Shown here in pieces: positions 26,818-39,750 of a stretch of DNA of 64,000 nucleotides. The notes under the pieces are model-generated. The model did not search any database. It was not told where the DNA came from and saw only the letters and a list, made by a program, of their open reading frames with translations. How positions within the stretch are numbered: the stretch's first letter is position 1; the number at the start of each line of letters is the position of its first letter. The DNA lies in NCBI RefSeq assembly GCF_933775445.1, contig NW_026089400.1, positions 296,107 through 360,106 of the forward strand, read 5' to 3'. The DNA is from Argentina anserina (Eukaryota; Streptophyta; Magnoliopsida; Rosales; Rosaceae). A program made the translations under genes and the position numbers.

Positions 26818-28741
26818 TACTCAGTTTGAAAGAAACACACTCCCACACTTGCAAAACTCTCAAATTCAATAGAAACTCGCATCAGAAAGCCTTACAGAAA
26901 GATACTCGAACGAGAAATGAAAAGATACACAATTGGAATAGAAAAGATACGCAAACGATGTAAAAATACACAATTGGAATAGTAAAGATACGCAAACTAT
27001 GTAAAGATACTCAGTTTGAAAGAAACACACTCCCACACTTGCAAAACTCTCAAATTCAATAGAAACTCGCATCAGAAAGCCTTACAGAAAGATACTTAAA
27101 CGAGAAATGAAAAGATACACAATTGGAATAGTAAAGATACGCAAACGATGTAACGATACGCAATTGGAATTGTAAAGATACGCAAACTATGTAAAGAGAC
27201 TCAGTTTGAAAGAAACACACTCCCACACTTGCAAAACTCTCAAATTCAATAGAAACTCGCATCAGAAAGCCTTACAGAAAGATACTCAAACGAGAAATGA
27301 AAAGATACACAATTGGAATAGTAAAGATACGCAAACGATGTAAAGATACACAATTGGAATAGTAAAGATACGCAAACAATGTAAAGATAGTTAGTTTGAA
27401 AGAAACACACTCCCACACTTGCAAAACTCTCAAATACAATAGAAACTCGCATCAGAAGCCTTACAGAAAGATACTCAAACGAGAAATGAAAAGATACACA
27501 ATTGGAATAGTAAAGATACGCAAACGATGTAAATATACTCAGTTTGAAAGAAACACACTCCCACACTTGCAAAACTCTCAAATTCAATAGAAACTCGCAT
27601 CAGAAAGCCTTACAGAAATATACTCAAACGAGAAATGAAGAGATACACAATTGGAATAGTAAAGATACGCAAACGATGTAAAGATACACAATTAGAATAG
27701 TAAAGATACGCAAACTATGTAAAGATACTCAGTTTGAAAGAAACACACTCCCACACTTGCAAAACTCTCAAATTGAATAGAAACTCGCATCAGAAAGCCT
27801 TACAGAAAGATACTCAAACGAGAAATGAAAAGATACAGAATTGGAATAGTAAAGATACGCAAACGATGTAAAGTTACACAATTGAAGTAGTAAAGATACG
27901 CAAACGATGTAAAGATACTCAGTTTGAAAGAAACACACTCCCACACTTGCAAAACTCTCAAATTAAATAGAAACTCGAATCAGAAAGCCTTACAGAAAGA
28001 TACTCAAACGAGAAATGAAAAGATACACAATTGGAATAGTAAATATACGCAAACGATGTAAAGATACACAATTGGAATAGTAAAGATACGCAAAAGATGT
28101 AAAGATACTCAGTTTGAAAGAAACACACTCCCACACTTGCAAAACTCTCAAATTCAATAGAAACTCGCATCAGAAAGCCTTACAGAAAGATACTCAAATG
28201 AGAAATGAAAAGATACACAATTGGAATAGTAAAGATACGCAAACGATGTAAAGATATTCAGTCTGAAAGAAACACACTCCCACACTTGCAAAACTCTCAA
28301 ATTCAATAGAAACTCGCATAAGAAAGCCTTACAGAAAAATACTCAAACGAGAAATGAAAAGATACAAAATTGGAATAGTAAAGATACGCAATGGATATAA
28401 AGATACACAGTTTGAAAGAAACACACTCCCACACTTGGAAAACTCTCAAATACAATAGAAACTCGCATCAGAAAGCCTTACAGAAAGATACTCAAACGAG
28501 AAATGAAAAGATACACAATTGGAATAGTAAAGATACGCAAACGATGTAAAGATACACAATTGGAATAGTAAAGATACGCAAACGATGTAAAGATACTCAG
28601 TTTGAAAGAAACACACTCCCACACTTGCAAAACTGTCAAATACAATAGAAACTCCCATTAGAAGCCTTACAGAAAGATACTCAAACGAGAAATGAAAAGA
28701 TACACAATTGGAATAGTAAAGATACGCAAATGATGTAAATA

Positions 28742-31700
28742 TACTCAGTTTGAAAGAAACACACTCCCACACTTGCAAAACTCTCAAATTCAATAGAAAC
28801 TCGCATCAGAAAGCCTTACAGAAAGATACTCAAACGAGAAATGAAAAGATACACAATTGGAATAGAAAAGATACGCAAACGATGTAAAAATACACAATTG
28901 GAATAGTAAAGATACGCAAACTATGTAAAGATACTCAGTTTGAAAGAAACACACTCCCACACTTGCAAAACTCTCAAATTCAATAGAAACTCGCATCAGA
29001 AAGCCTTACAGAAAGATACTTAAACGAGAAATGAAAAGATACACAATTGGAATAGTAAAGATACGCAAACGATGTAAAGATACGCAATTGGAATTGTAAA
29101 GATACGCAAACTATGTAAAGATACTCAGTTTGAAAGAAACACACTCCCACACTTGCAAAACTCTCAAATTCAATAGAAACTCGCATCAGAAAGCCTTACA
29201 GAAAGATACTCAAACGAGAAATGAAAAGATACACAATTGGAATAGTAAAGATACGCAAACGATGTAAAGATACACAATTGGAATAGTAAAGATACGCAAA
29301 CAATGTAAAGATAGTTAGTTTGAAAGAAACACACTCCCACACTTGCAAAACTCTCAAATACAATAGAAACTCCCATCAGAAGCCTTACAGAAAGATACTC
29401 AAACGAGAAATGAAAAGATACACAATTGGAATAGTAAAGATACGCAAACGATGTAAATATACTCAGTTTGAAAGAAACACACTCCCACACTTGCAAAACT
29501 CTCAAATTCAATAGAAACTCGCATCAGAAAGCCTTACAGAAAGATACTCAAACGAGAAATGAAAAGATACACAATTGGAATAGAAAAGATACGCAAACGA
29601 TGTAAAAATACACAATTGGAATAGTAAAGATACGCAAACTATGTAAAGATACTCAGTTTGAAAGAAACACACTCCCACACTTGCAAAACTCTCAAATTCA
29701 ATAGAAACTCGCATCAGAAAGCCTTACAGAAAGATACTCAAACGAGAAATGAAAAGATACACAATTGGAATAGTAAAGATACGCAAACGATGTAAAGATA
29801 CACAATTGGAATAGTAAAGATACGCAAACAATGTAAAGATAGTTAGTTTGAAAGAAACACACTCCCACACTTGCAAAACTCTCAAATACAATAGAAACTC
29901 GCATCAGAAGCCTTACAGAAAGATACTCAAACGAGAAATGAAAAGATACACAATTGGAATAGTAAAGATACGCAAACGATGTAAATATACTCAGTTTGAA
30001 AGAAACACACTCCCACACTTGCAAAACTCTCAAATTCAATAGAAACTCGCATCAGAAAGCCTTACAGAAAGATACTCAAACGAGAAATGAAAAGATACAC
30101 AATTGGAATAGTAAAGATACGCAAACGATGTAAAGATACACAATTGGAATAGTAAAGATACGCAAACAATGTAAAGATAGTTAGTTTGAAAGAAACACAC
30201 TCCCACACTTGCAAAACTCTCAAATACAATAGAAACTCCCATCAGAAGCCTTACAGAAAGATACTCAAACGAGAAATGAAAAGATACACAATTGGAATAG
30301 TAAAGATACGCAAACGATGTAAATATACTCAGTTTGAAAGAAACACACTCCCACACTTGCAAAACTCTCAAATTCAATAGAAACTCGCATCAGAAAGCCT
30401 TACAGAAAGATACTCAAACGAGAAATGAAAAGATACACAATTGGAATAGAAAAGATACGCAAACGATGTAAAAATACACAATTGGAATAGTAAAGATACG
30501 CAAACTATGTAAAGATACTCAGTTTGAAAGAAACACACTCCCACACTTGCAAAACTCTCAAATTCAATAGAAACTCGCATCAGAAAGCCTTACAGAAAGA
30601 TACTCAAACGAGAAATGAAAAGATACACAATTGGAATAGTAAAGATACGCAAACGATGTAAAGATACGCAATTGGAATTGTAAAGATACGCAAACTATGT
30701 AAAGATACTCAGTTTGAAAGAAACACACTCCCACACTTGCAAAACTCTCAAATTCAATAGAAACTCGCATCAGAAAGCCTTACAGAAAGATACTCAAACG
30801 AGAAATGAAAAGATACACAATTGGAATAGTAAAGATACGCAAACGATGTAAAGATACACAATTGGAATAGTAAAGATACGCAAACAATGTAAAGATAGTT
30901 AGTTTGAAAGAAACACACTCCCACACTTGCAAAACTCTCAAATACAATAGAAACTCGCATCAGAAGCCTTACAGAAAGATACTCAAACGAGAAATGAAAA
31001 GATACACAATTGGAATAGTAAAGATACGCAAACGATGTAAATATACTCAGTTTGAAAGAAACACACTCCCACACTTGCAAAACTCTCAAATTCAATAGAA
31101 ACTCGCATCAGAAAGCCTTACAGAAATATACTCAAACGAGAAATGAAGAGATACACAATTGGAATAGTAAAGATACGCAAACGATGTAAAGATACACAAT
31201 TAGAATAGTAAAGATACGCAAACTATTTCAAGATACTCAGTTTGAAAGAAACACACTCCCACACTTGCAAAACTCTCAAATTGAATAGAAACTCGCATCA
31301 GAAAGCCTTACAGAAAGATACTCAAACGAGAAATGAAAAGATACAGAATTGGAATAGTAAAGATACGCAAACGATGTAAAGATACACAATTGAAGTAGTA
31401 AAGATACGCAAACGATGTAAAGATACTCAGTTTGAAAGAAACACACTCCCACACTTGCAAAACTCTCAAATTCAATAGAAACTCGCATCAGAAAGCCTTA
31501 CAGAAAGATACTCAAACGAGAAATGAAAAGATACACAATTGGAATAGTAAAGATACGCAAACGATGTAAAGATACACAATTGGAATAGTAAAGATACGCA
31601 AACAATGTAAAGATAGTTAGTTTGAAAGAAACACACTCCCACACTTGCAAAACTCTCAAATACAATAGAAACTCGCATCAGAAGCCTTACAGAAAGATAC

Positions 31701-31761
31701 TCAAACGAGAAATGAAAAGATACACAATTGGAATAGTAAAGATACGCAAACGATGTAAATA
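28742..31761 (+). repeat. (190)k + 148 HOR family: 718, 528, 338, 718, 718 bp
   Basis: Five consecutive blocks each end in a 148 bp monomer preceded by a variable number of 190 bp monomers: three (28,742-29,459), two (29,460-29,987), one (29,988-30,325), three (30,326-31,043) and three (31,044-31,761). Monomer types keep a fixed order within blocks. The GAAAAGATACG type is followed by the GCAATTGGAATTG type and then by the 190 bp type whose successor starts with GATAGTTAG. Shorter blocks lack whole monomers. The last block carries a different pair of first monomers (CTATTTCAAG near 31,225). Confidence 0.9.
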
Positions 31762-32479
31762 TACTCAGTTTGAAAGAAACACACTCCCACACTTGCAAAA
31801 CTCTCAAATTCAATAGAAACTCGCATCAGAAAGCCTTACAGAAAGATACTCAAATGAGAAATGAAAAGATACACAATTGGAATAGTAAAGATACGCAAAC
31901 GATGTAAAGATACACAATTGGAATAGTAAAGATACGCAAACGATGTAAAGATATTCAGTCTGAAAGAAACACACTCCCACACTTACAAAACTCTCAAATT
32001 CAATAGAAACTCGCATAAGAAAGCCATACAGAAAAATACTCAAACGAGAAATGAAAAGATACAAAATTGGAATAGTAAAGATACGCAATGGATATAAAGA
32101 TACACAGTTTGAAAGAAACACACTCCCACACTTGGAAAACTCTCAAATACAATAGAAACTCGCATCAGAAAGCCTTACAGAAAGATACTCAAACGAGAAA
32201 TGAAAAGATACACAATTGGAATAGTAAAGATACGCAAACGATGTAAAGATACACAATTGGAATAGTAAAGATACGCAAACGATGTAAAGATACACAATTG
32301 GAATAGTAAAGATACGCAAACGATGTAAAGATACTCAGTTTGAAAGAAACACACTCCCACACTTGCAAAACTCTCAAATACAATAGAAACTCCCATCAGA
32401 AGCCTTACAGAAAGATACTCAAACGAGAAATGAAAAGATACACAATTGGAATAGTAAAGATACGCAAACGATGTAAATA
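31762..32479 (+). repeat. Linked diverged-monomer block plus 230 bp monomer
   Basis: Contains the GATATTCAGTCTG and CGCAATGGATATAAAG pair, then a core with CACTTGGAAAAC, a three-subunit run near 32,210-32,332 and a 148 bp monomer with CTCCCATCAGAAG. The same order is present at about 25,550-26,100 and 28,230-28,740. It separates the 718 bp family from the 1,477 bp HOR. Confidence 0.84.
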
Positions 32480-33956
32480 TACTCAGTTTGAAAGAAACAC
32501 ACTCCCACACTTGCAAAACTCTCAAATTCAATAGAAACTCGCATCAGAAAGCCTTACAGAAAGATACTCAAACGAGAAATGAAAAGATACACAATTGGAA
32601 TAGAAAAGATACGCAAACGATGTAAAAATACACAATTGGAATAGTAAAGATACGCAAACTATGTAAAGATACTCAGTTTGAAAGAAACACACTCCCACAC
32701 TTGCAAAACTCTAAAATTCAATAGAAACTCGCATCAGAAAGCCTTACAGAAAGATACTCAAACGAGAAATGAAAAGATACACAATTGGAATAGTAAAGAT
32801 ACGCAAACGATGTAAAGATACGCAATTGGAATTGTAAAGATACGCAAACTATGTAAAGATACTCAGTTTGAAAGAAACACACTCCCACACTTGCAAAACT
32901 CTCAAATTCAATAGAAACTCGCATCAGAAAGCCTTACAGAAAGATACTCAAACGAGAAATGAAAAGATACACAATTGGAATAGTAAAGATACGCAAACGA
33001 TGTAAAGATACACAATTGGAATAGTAAAGATACGCAAACAATGTAAAGATAGTTAGTTTGAAAGAAACACACTCCCACACTTGCAAAACTCTCAAATACA
33101 ATAGAAACTCCCATCAGAAGCCTTACAGAAAGATACTCAAACGAGAAATGAAAAGATACACAATTGGAATAGTAAACATACGCAAACGATGTAAAGATAC
33201 ACAATTGGTATAGTAAAGATACGCAAACGATGTAAAGATACACAATTGGAATAGTAAAGATACGCAAACGATGTAAAGATACTCAGTTTGAAAGAAACAC
33301 ACTCCCACACTTGCAAAACTCTCAAATTCAATAGAAACTCGCATCAGAAAGCCTTACAGAAAGATACTCAAACGAGAAATGAAAAGATACACAATTGGAA
33401 TAGAAAAGATACGCAAACGATGTAAAAATACACAATTGGAATAGTAAAGATACGCAAACTATGTAAAGATACTCAGTTTGAAAGAAACACACTCCCACAC
33501 TTGCAAAACTCTCAAATTCAATAGAAACTCGCATCAGAAAGCTTTACAGAAAGATACTCAAACGAGAAATGAAAAGATACACAATTGGAATAGTAAAGAT
33601 ACGCAAACGATGTAAAGATACGCAATTGGAATTGTAAAGATACGCAAACTATGTAAAGATACTCAGTTTGAAAGAAACACACTCCCACACTTGCAAAACT
33701 CTCAAATTCAATAGAAACTCGCATCAGAAAGCCTTACAGAAAGATACTCAAACGAGAAATGCAAAGATACACAATTGGAATAGTAAAGATACGCAAACGA
33801 TGTAAAGATACTCAGTTTGAAAGAAACACACTCCCACACTTGCAAAACTCTCAAATACAATAGAAACTCCCATCAGAAGCCTTACAGAAAGATACTCAAA
33901 CGAGAAATGAAAAGATACACAATTGGAATAGTAAAGATACGCAAACGATGTAAAGA
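32480..33956 (+). repeat. 1,477 bp HOR, copy 1 (eight monomers)
   Basis: Monomer lengths are 190, 190, 190, 230, 190, 190, 149, 148, summing to 1,477 bp. The 230 bp member at 33,050-33,279 carries AATTGGTATAG in its middle subunit, which marks both copies. The order of GAAAAGATACG and GCAATTGGAATTG monomer types matches the 718 bp family to the left, so this HOR is derived from it. Confidence 0.9.
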
Positions 33957-35474
33957 TACTCAGTTTGAAAGAAACACACTCCCACACTTGCAAAACTCTC
34001 AAATTCAATAGAAACTCGCATCAGAAAGCCTTACAGAAAGATACTCAAACGAGAAATGAAAAGATACACAATTGGAATAGAAAAGATACGCAAACGATGT
34101 AAAAATACACAATTGGAATAGTAAAGATACGCAAACTATGTAAAGATACTCAGTTTGAAAGAAACACACTCCCACACTTGCAAAACTCTCAAATTCAATA
34201 GAAACTCGCATCAGAAAGCCTTACAGAAAGATACTCAAACGAGAAATGAAAAGATACACAATTGGAATAGTAAAGATACGCAAACGATGTAAAGATACGC
34301 AATTGGAATTGTAAAGATACGCAAACTATGTAAAGATACTCAGTTTGAAAGAAACACACTCCCACACTTGCAAAACTCTCAAATTCAATAGAAACTCGCA
34401 TCAGAAAGCCTTACAGAAAGATACTCAAACGAGAAATGAAAAGATACACAATTGGAATAGTAAAGATACGCAAACGATGTAAAGATACACAATTGGAATA
34501 GTAAAGATACGCAAACAATGTAAAGATAGTTAGTTTGAAAGAAACACACTCCCACACTTGCAAAACTCTCAAATACAATAGAAACTCCCATCAGAAGCCT
34601 TACAGAAAGATACTCAAACGAGAACTGAAAAGATACACAATTGGAATAGTAAACATACGCAAACGATGTAAAGATACACAATTGGTATAGTAAAGATACG
34701 CAAACGATGTAAAGATACACAATTGGAATAGTAAAGATACGCAAACGATGTAAAGATACTCAGTTTGAAAGAAACACACTTCCACACTTGGAAAACTCTC
34801 AAATTCAATAGAAACTCGCATCAGAAAGCCTTACAGAAAGATACTCAAACGAGAAATGAAAAGATACACAATTGGACTAGAAAAGATACGCAAACGATGT
34901 AAAAATACACAATTGGAATAGTAAAGATACGCAAACTATGTAAAGATACTCAGTTTGAAAGAAACACACTCCCACACTTGCAAAACTCTCAAATTCAATA
35001 GAAACTCGCATCAGAAAGCGTTACAGAAAGATACTCAAACGAGAAATGAAAAGATACACAATTGGAATAGTAAAGATACGCAAACGATGTAAAGATACGC
35101 AATTGGAATTGTAAAGATACGCAAACTATGTAAAGATACTCAGTTTGAAAGAAACACACTCCCACACTTGCAAAACTCTCAAATTCAATAGAAACTCGCA
35201 TCAGAAAGCCTTACAGAAAGATACTCAAACGAGAAATGCAGAGATACACAATTGGAATAGTAAAGATACGCAAACGATGTAAAGATACACAATTGGAATA
35301 GTAAAGATACGCAAACGATGTAAAGATACTCAGTTTGAAAGAAACACACTCCCACACTTGCAAAACTCTCAAATACAATAGAAACTTCCATCAGAAGCCT
35401 TACAGAAAGATACTCAAACGAGAAATGAAAAGATACACAATTGGAATAGTAAAGATACGCAAACGATGTAAAGA
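33957..35474 (+). repeat. 1,518 bp HOR, copy 2 (eight monomers)
   Basis: Same eight-monomer order as 32,480-33,956, but the seventh monomer is 190 bp rather than 149 bp, adding exactly one 41 bp subunit. Private changes include GAGAACTGAAAAG near 34,623, CACTTCCACACTTGGAAAAC near 34,790 and AAAGCGTTACAG near 35,020. Confidence 0.9.
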
Positions 35475-36044
35475 TACTCAGTTTGAAAGAAACACACTCC
35501 CACACTTGCAAAACTCTCAAATTCAATAGAAACTCGCATCAGAAAGCCTTACAGAAAGATACTCAAACGAGAAATGAAAAGATACACAATTGGAATAGAA
35601 AAGATACGCAAACGATGTAAAAATACACAATTGGAATAGTAAAGATACGCAAACTATGTAAAGATACTCAGTTTGAAAGAAACACACTCCCACACTTGCA
35701 AAACTCTCAAATTCAATAGAAACTCGCATCAGAAAGCCTTACAGAAAGATACTTAAACGAGAAATGAAAAGATACACAATTGGAATAGTAAAGATACGCA
35801 AACGATGTAAAGATATGCAATTGGAATTGTAAAGATACGCAAACTATGTAAAGATACTCAGTTTGAAAGAAACACACTCCCACACTTGCAAAACTCTCAA
35901 ATTCAATAGAAACTCGCATCAGAAAGCCTTACAGAAAGATACTCAAACGAGAAATGAAAAGATACACAATTGGAATAGTAAAGATACGCAAACGATGTAA
36001 AGATACACAATTGGAATAGTAAAGATACGCAAACGATGTAAAGA
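35475..36044 (+). repeat. Three 190 bp monomers linking two HOR zones
   Basis: Anchors at about 35,475, 35,665 and 35,855 delimit three 190 bp monomers of the GAAAAGATACG, GCAATTGGAATTG (with GATATGCAATTGG) and plain types, in the order used by the 718 bp family. The following anchor at 36,045 is GATAGTTAG and starts the 3.7 kb HOR. Confidence 0.85.
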
Positions 36045-39000
36045 TAGTTAGTTTGAAAGAAACACACTCCCACACTTGCAAAACTCTCAAATACAATAGA
36101 AACTCGCATCAGAAGCCTTACAGAAAGATACTCAAACGAGAAATGAAAAGATACACAATTGGAATAGTAAAGATACGCAAACGATGTAAAGATACACAAT
36201 TGGAATAGTAAAGATACGCAAACGATGTAAAGATAGTTAGTTTGAAAGAAACACACTCCCACACTTGCAAAACTCTCAAATACAATAGAAACTCGCATCA
36301 GAAGCCTTACAGAAAGATACTCAAACGAGAAATGAAAAGATACACAATTGGAATAGTAAAGATACGGAAACGATGTAAAGATACACAATTGGAATAGTAA
36401 ACATACACAAACGATGTAAAGATACTCAGTTTGAAAGAAACACACTCCCACACTTGCAAAACTCTCAAATTCAATAGAAACTCGCATCAGAAAGCCTTAC
36501 AGAAAGATACTCAAACGAGAAATGAAAAGATACACAATTGGAATAGTAAAGATACGGAAACGATGTAAAGATACACAATTGGAATAGTAAACATACGCAA
36601 ACGATGTAAAGATACTCAGTTTGAAAGAAACACACTCCCACACTTGCAAAACTATCAAATCCAATAAAACTCGCATCAGAAGCCTTACAGAAAGATACTC
36701 AAACGAGAAATGAAAAGATACACAATTGGAATAGTAAAGATACGCAAACGATGTAAATATACTCAGTTTGAAAGAAACACACTCCCACACTTGCAAAACT
36801 CTCAAATTCAATAGACTCTCGCATCAGAAAGCCTTACAGAAATATACTCAAACGAGAAATGAAAAGATACACAATTGGAATAGATTTATACGCAAACGAT
36901 GTAAAGATACACAATTGGAATAGATTTATACGCAAACGATGTAAAGATACACAATTGGAATAGTAAAGATACGCAAACTATGTAAAGATACTCAGTTTGA
37001 AAGAAACACACTCCCACACTTGCAAAAGTCTCAAATTCAATAGAAACTCGCATCAGAAAGCCTTACAGAAAGATACTCAAACGAGAAATGAAAAGATACA
37101 CAATTGGAATAGTAAAGATACGCAAACGATGTAAAGATACACAATTGGAATAGTAAAGATACGCAAACGATGTAAAGATACTCAGTTTGAAAGAAACACA
37201 CTCCCACACTTGCAAAACTCTCAAATACAATAGAAACTCGCATCAGAAGCCTTACAGAAAGTTACTCAAACGAGAAATGAAAAGATACACAATTGGAATA
37301 GTAAAGATACGCAAACGATGTAAAGATACACAATTGGAATAGTAAAGATAGGCAAACGATGTAAAGATACTCAGTTTAAAAGAAACACACTCGCACACTT
37401 ACAAAACTCTCAAATTCAATAGAAACTCGCATCAGAAAGCCTTACAGAAAGATACTCAAACGAGAAATGAAAAGATACACAATTGGAATAGTAAAGATAC
37501 GCAAACGATGTAAATATACTCAGTTTGAAAGAAACACACTCCCACACTTGCAAAACTCTCGAATCCAATAGAAACTCGCATCAGAAGCCTTACAGAAAGA
37601 TACTCAAACGAGAAATGTAAAGATACACAATTGGAATAGTAAAGATACGCAAACGATGTAAATATACTCAGTTTGAAAGAAACACACTCCCACACTTGCA
37701 AAACTCTCAAATACAATAGAAACTCGCATCAGAAGCCTTACAGAAAGATACTCAAACGAGAAATGAAAAGATACACAATTGGAATAGTAAAGATACGGAA
37801 ACGATGTAAAGATACACAATTGGAATAGTAAACATACGCAAACGATGTAAAGATACTCAGTTTGAAAGAAACACACTCCCACACTTGCAAAACTCTCAAA
37901 TCCAATAGAAACTCGCATCAGAAGCCTTACAGAAAGATACTCAAACGAGAAATGAAAAGATACACAATTGGAATAGTAAAGATACGCAAACGATGTAAAT
38001 ATACTCAGTTTGAAAGAAACACACTCCCACACTTGCAAAACTCTCAAATTCAATAGACACTCGCATCAGAAAGCCTTACAGAAATATACTCAAACGAGAA
38101 ATGAAAAGATACACAATTGGAATAGATTTATACGCAAACGATGTAAAGATACACAATTGGAATAGTAAAGATACGCAAACTATGTAAAGATACTCAGTTT
38201 GAAAGAAACACACTCCCACACTTGCAAAAGTCTCAAATTCAATAGAAACTCGCATCAGAAAGCCTTACAGAAAGATACTCAAACGAGAAATGAAAAGATA
38301 CACAATTGGAATAGTAAAGATACGCAAACGATGTAAAGATACACAATTGGAATAGTAAAGATACGCAAACGATGTAAAGATACTCAGTTTGAAAGAAACA
38401 CACTCCCACACTTGCAAAACTCTCAAATACAATAGAAACTCGCATCAGAAGTCTTACAGAAAGTTACTCAAACGAGAAATGAAAAGATACACAATTGGAA
38501 TAGTAAAGATACGCAAACGATGTAAAGATACACAATTGGAATAGTAAAGATACGCAAACGATGTAAAGATACTCAGTTTAAAAGAAACACACTCGCACAC
38601 TTACAAAACTCTCAAATTCAATAGAAACTCGCATCAGAAAGCCTTACAGAAAGATACTCAAACGAGAAATGAAAAGATACACAATTGGAATAGTAAAGAT
38701 ACGCAAACGATGTAAATATACTCAGTTTGAAAGAAACACACTCCCACACTTGCAAAACTCTCGAATCCAATAGAAACTCGCATCAGAAGCCTTACAGAAA
38801 GATACTCAAACGAGAAATGAAAAGATACACAATTGAAATAGTAAAGATACGGAAACGATGTAAAGATACACAATTGGAATAGTAAACATACGCAAACGAT
38901 GTAAAGATACGCAAACGATGTAAATATACTCAGTTTGAAAGAAACACACTCCCACACTTGCAAAACTCTCAAATTCAATAGAAACTCGCATCAGAAAGCC

Positions 39001-39750
39001 TTACAGAAAGATACTCAAACGAGAAATGAAAAGATACACAATTGAAATAGTAAAGATACGGAAACGATGTAAAGATACACAATTGGAATAGTAAAGATAG
39101 GCAAACGATGTAAAGATACTCAGTTTAAAAGAAACACACTCGCACACTTACAAAACTCTCAAATTCAATAGAAACTCGCATCAGAAAGCCTTACAGAAAG
39201 ATACTCAAACGAGAAATGAAAAGATACACAATTGGAATAGTAAAGATACGCAAACGATGTAAATATACTCAGTTTGAAAGAAACACACTCCCACACTTGC
39301 AAAACTCTCGAATCCAATAGAAACTCGCATCAGAAGCCTTACAGAAAGATACTCAAACGAGAAATGTAAAGATACACAATTAGAATAGTAAAGATACGCA
39401 AACGATGTAAATATACTCAGTTTGAAAGAAACACACTCCCACACTTGCAAAACTCTCAAATACAATAGAAACTCGCATCAGAAGCCTTACAGAAAGATAC
39501 TCAAACGAGAAATGAAAAGATACACAATTGGAATAGTAAAGATACGGAAACGATGTAAAGATACACAATTGGAATAGTAAACATACGCAAACGATGTAAA
39601 GATACTCAGTTTGAAAGAAACACACTCCCACACTTGCAAAACTCTCAAATCCAATAGAAACTCGCATCAGAAGCCTTACAGAAAGATACTCAAACGAGAA
39701 ATGAAAAGATACACAATTGGAATAGTAAAGATACGCAAACGATGTAAAGA
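36045..39750 (+). repeat. 3.7 kb HOR, first of three related copies
   Basis: This copy matches the segment starting at 39,751, at 3,706 bp before 36,883 and 3,666 bp after it. The 40 bp step is one extra GATTTATA-type subunit here (two copies at 36,883 and 36,923 against one at 40,589). Inside the copy a 1,202 bp sub-repeat relates 37,037-37,440 to 38,239-38,640. Marks include CAATAAAACTCGC, TTCAATAGACTCTCGC, GAAAGTTACTC and TTTAAAAGAAACACACTCGC. Confidence 0.85.
36881..36960 (+). repeat. Two tandem 40 bp GATTTATA variant subunits
   Basis: In these subunits GGAATAGTAAAGATACG is replaced by GGAATAGATTTATACG, one base shorter, giving a 40 bp unit. Two lie in tandem here (36,883 and 36,923). 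Single copies occur at 38,125, 40,589, 41,791, 43,054, 43,580, 44,782, 46,045, 48,468, 49,731, 51,794, 53,857 and 55,920. None was seen left of 36.8 kb or right of 56 kb. Confidence 0.93.

Larger units (their letters stand above)
26438..27197 (+). repeat. Four consecutive 190 bp monomers, three near-identical
   Basis: Anchors fall at 26,438, 26,628, 26,818 and 27,008, each exactly 190 bp apart. The first three share the rare pair GGAATAGAAAAG and GTAAAAATACAC, so they look like a very recent local triplication. GATACTCGAACGAG marks only the second and third. The fourth is of the TACGCAATTGGAATTG type and ends in an AAAGAGACTC anchor. Confidence 0.92.
23884..28741 (+). repeat. Repeat block with 2,683 bp spacing
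   Basis: Sequence from about 24,370 to 26,150 recurs at 27,053 to 28,790, first at a 2,683 bp offset and, after one lost 41 bp subunit near 25,900, at 2,642 bp. Rare marks shared by both copies are GAAATGAAGAGATAC, AATTGAAGTAGTAAAG, CTCGAATCAGAAAG, GATATTCAGTCTG and CGCAATGGATATAAAG. Four consecutive 190 bp monomers at 26,438-27,197 lie between the copies. Confidence 0.86.

Noticed and set aside
29320..29514. Recurring plus-strand 64-residue frame starting MKETHSHTCK, basic in composition
   Set aside because: It occurs wherever a 148 bp monomer is followed by another core, dozens of times, as a direct product of repeat length and phase. It has no domain I recognise and no plausible promoter or splice context.
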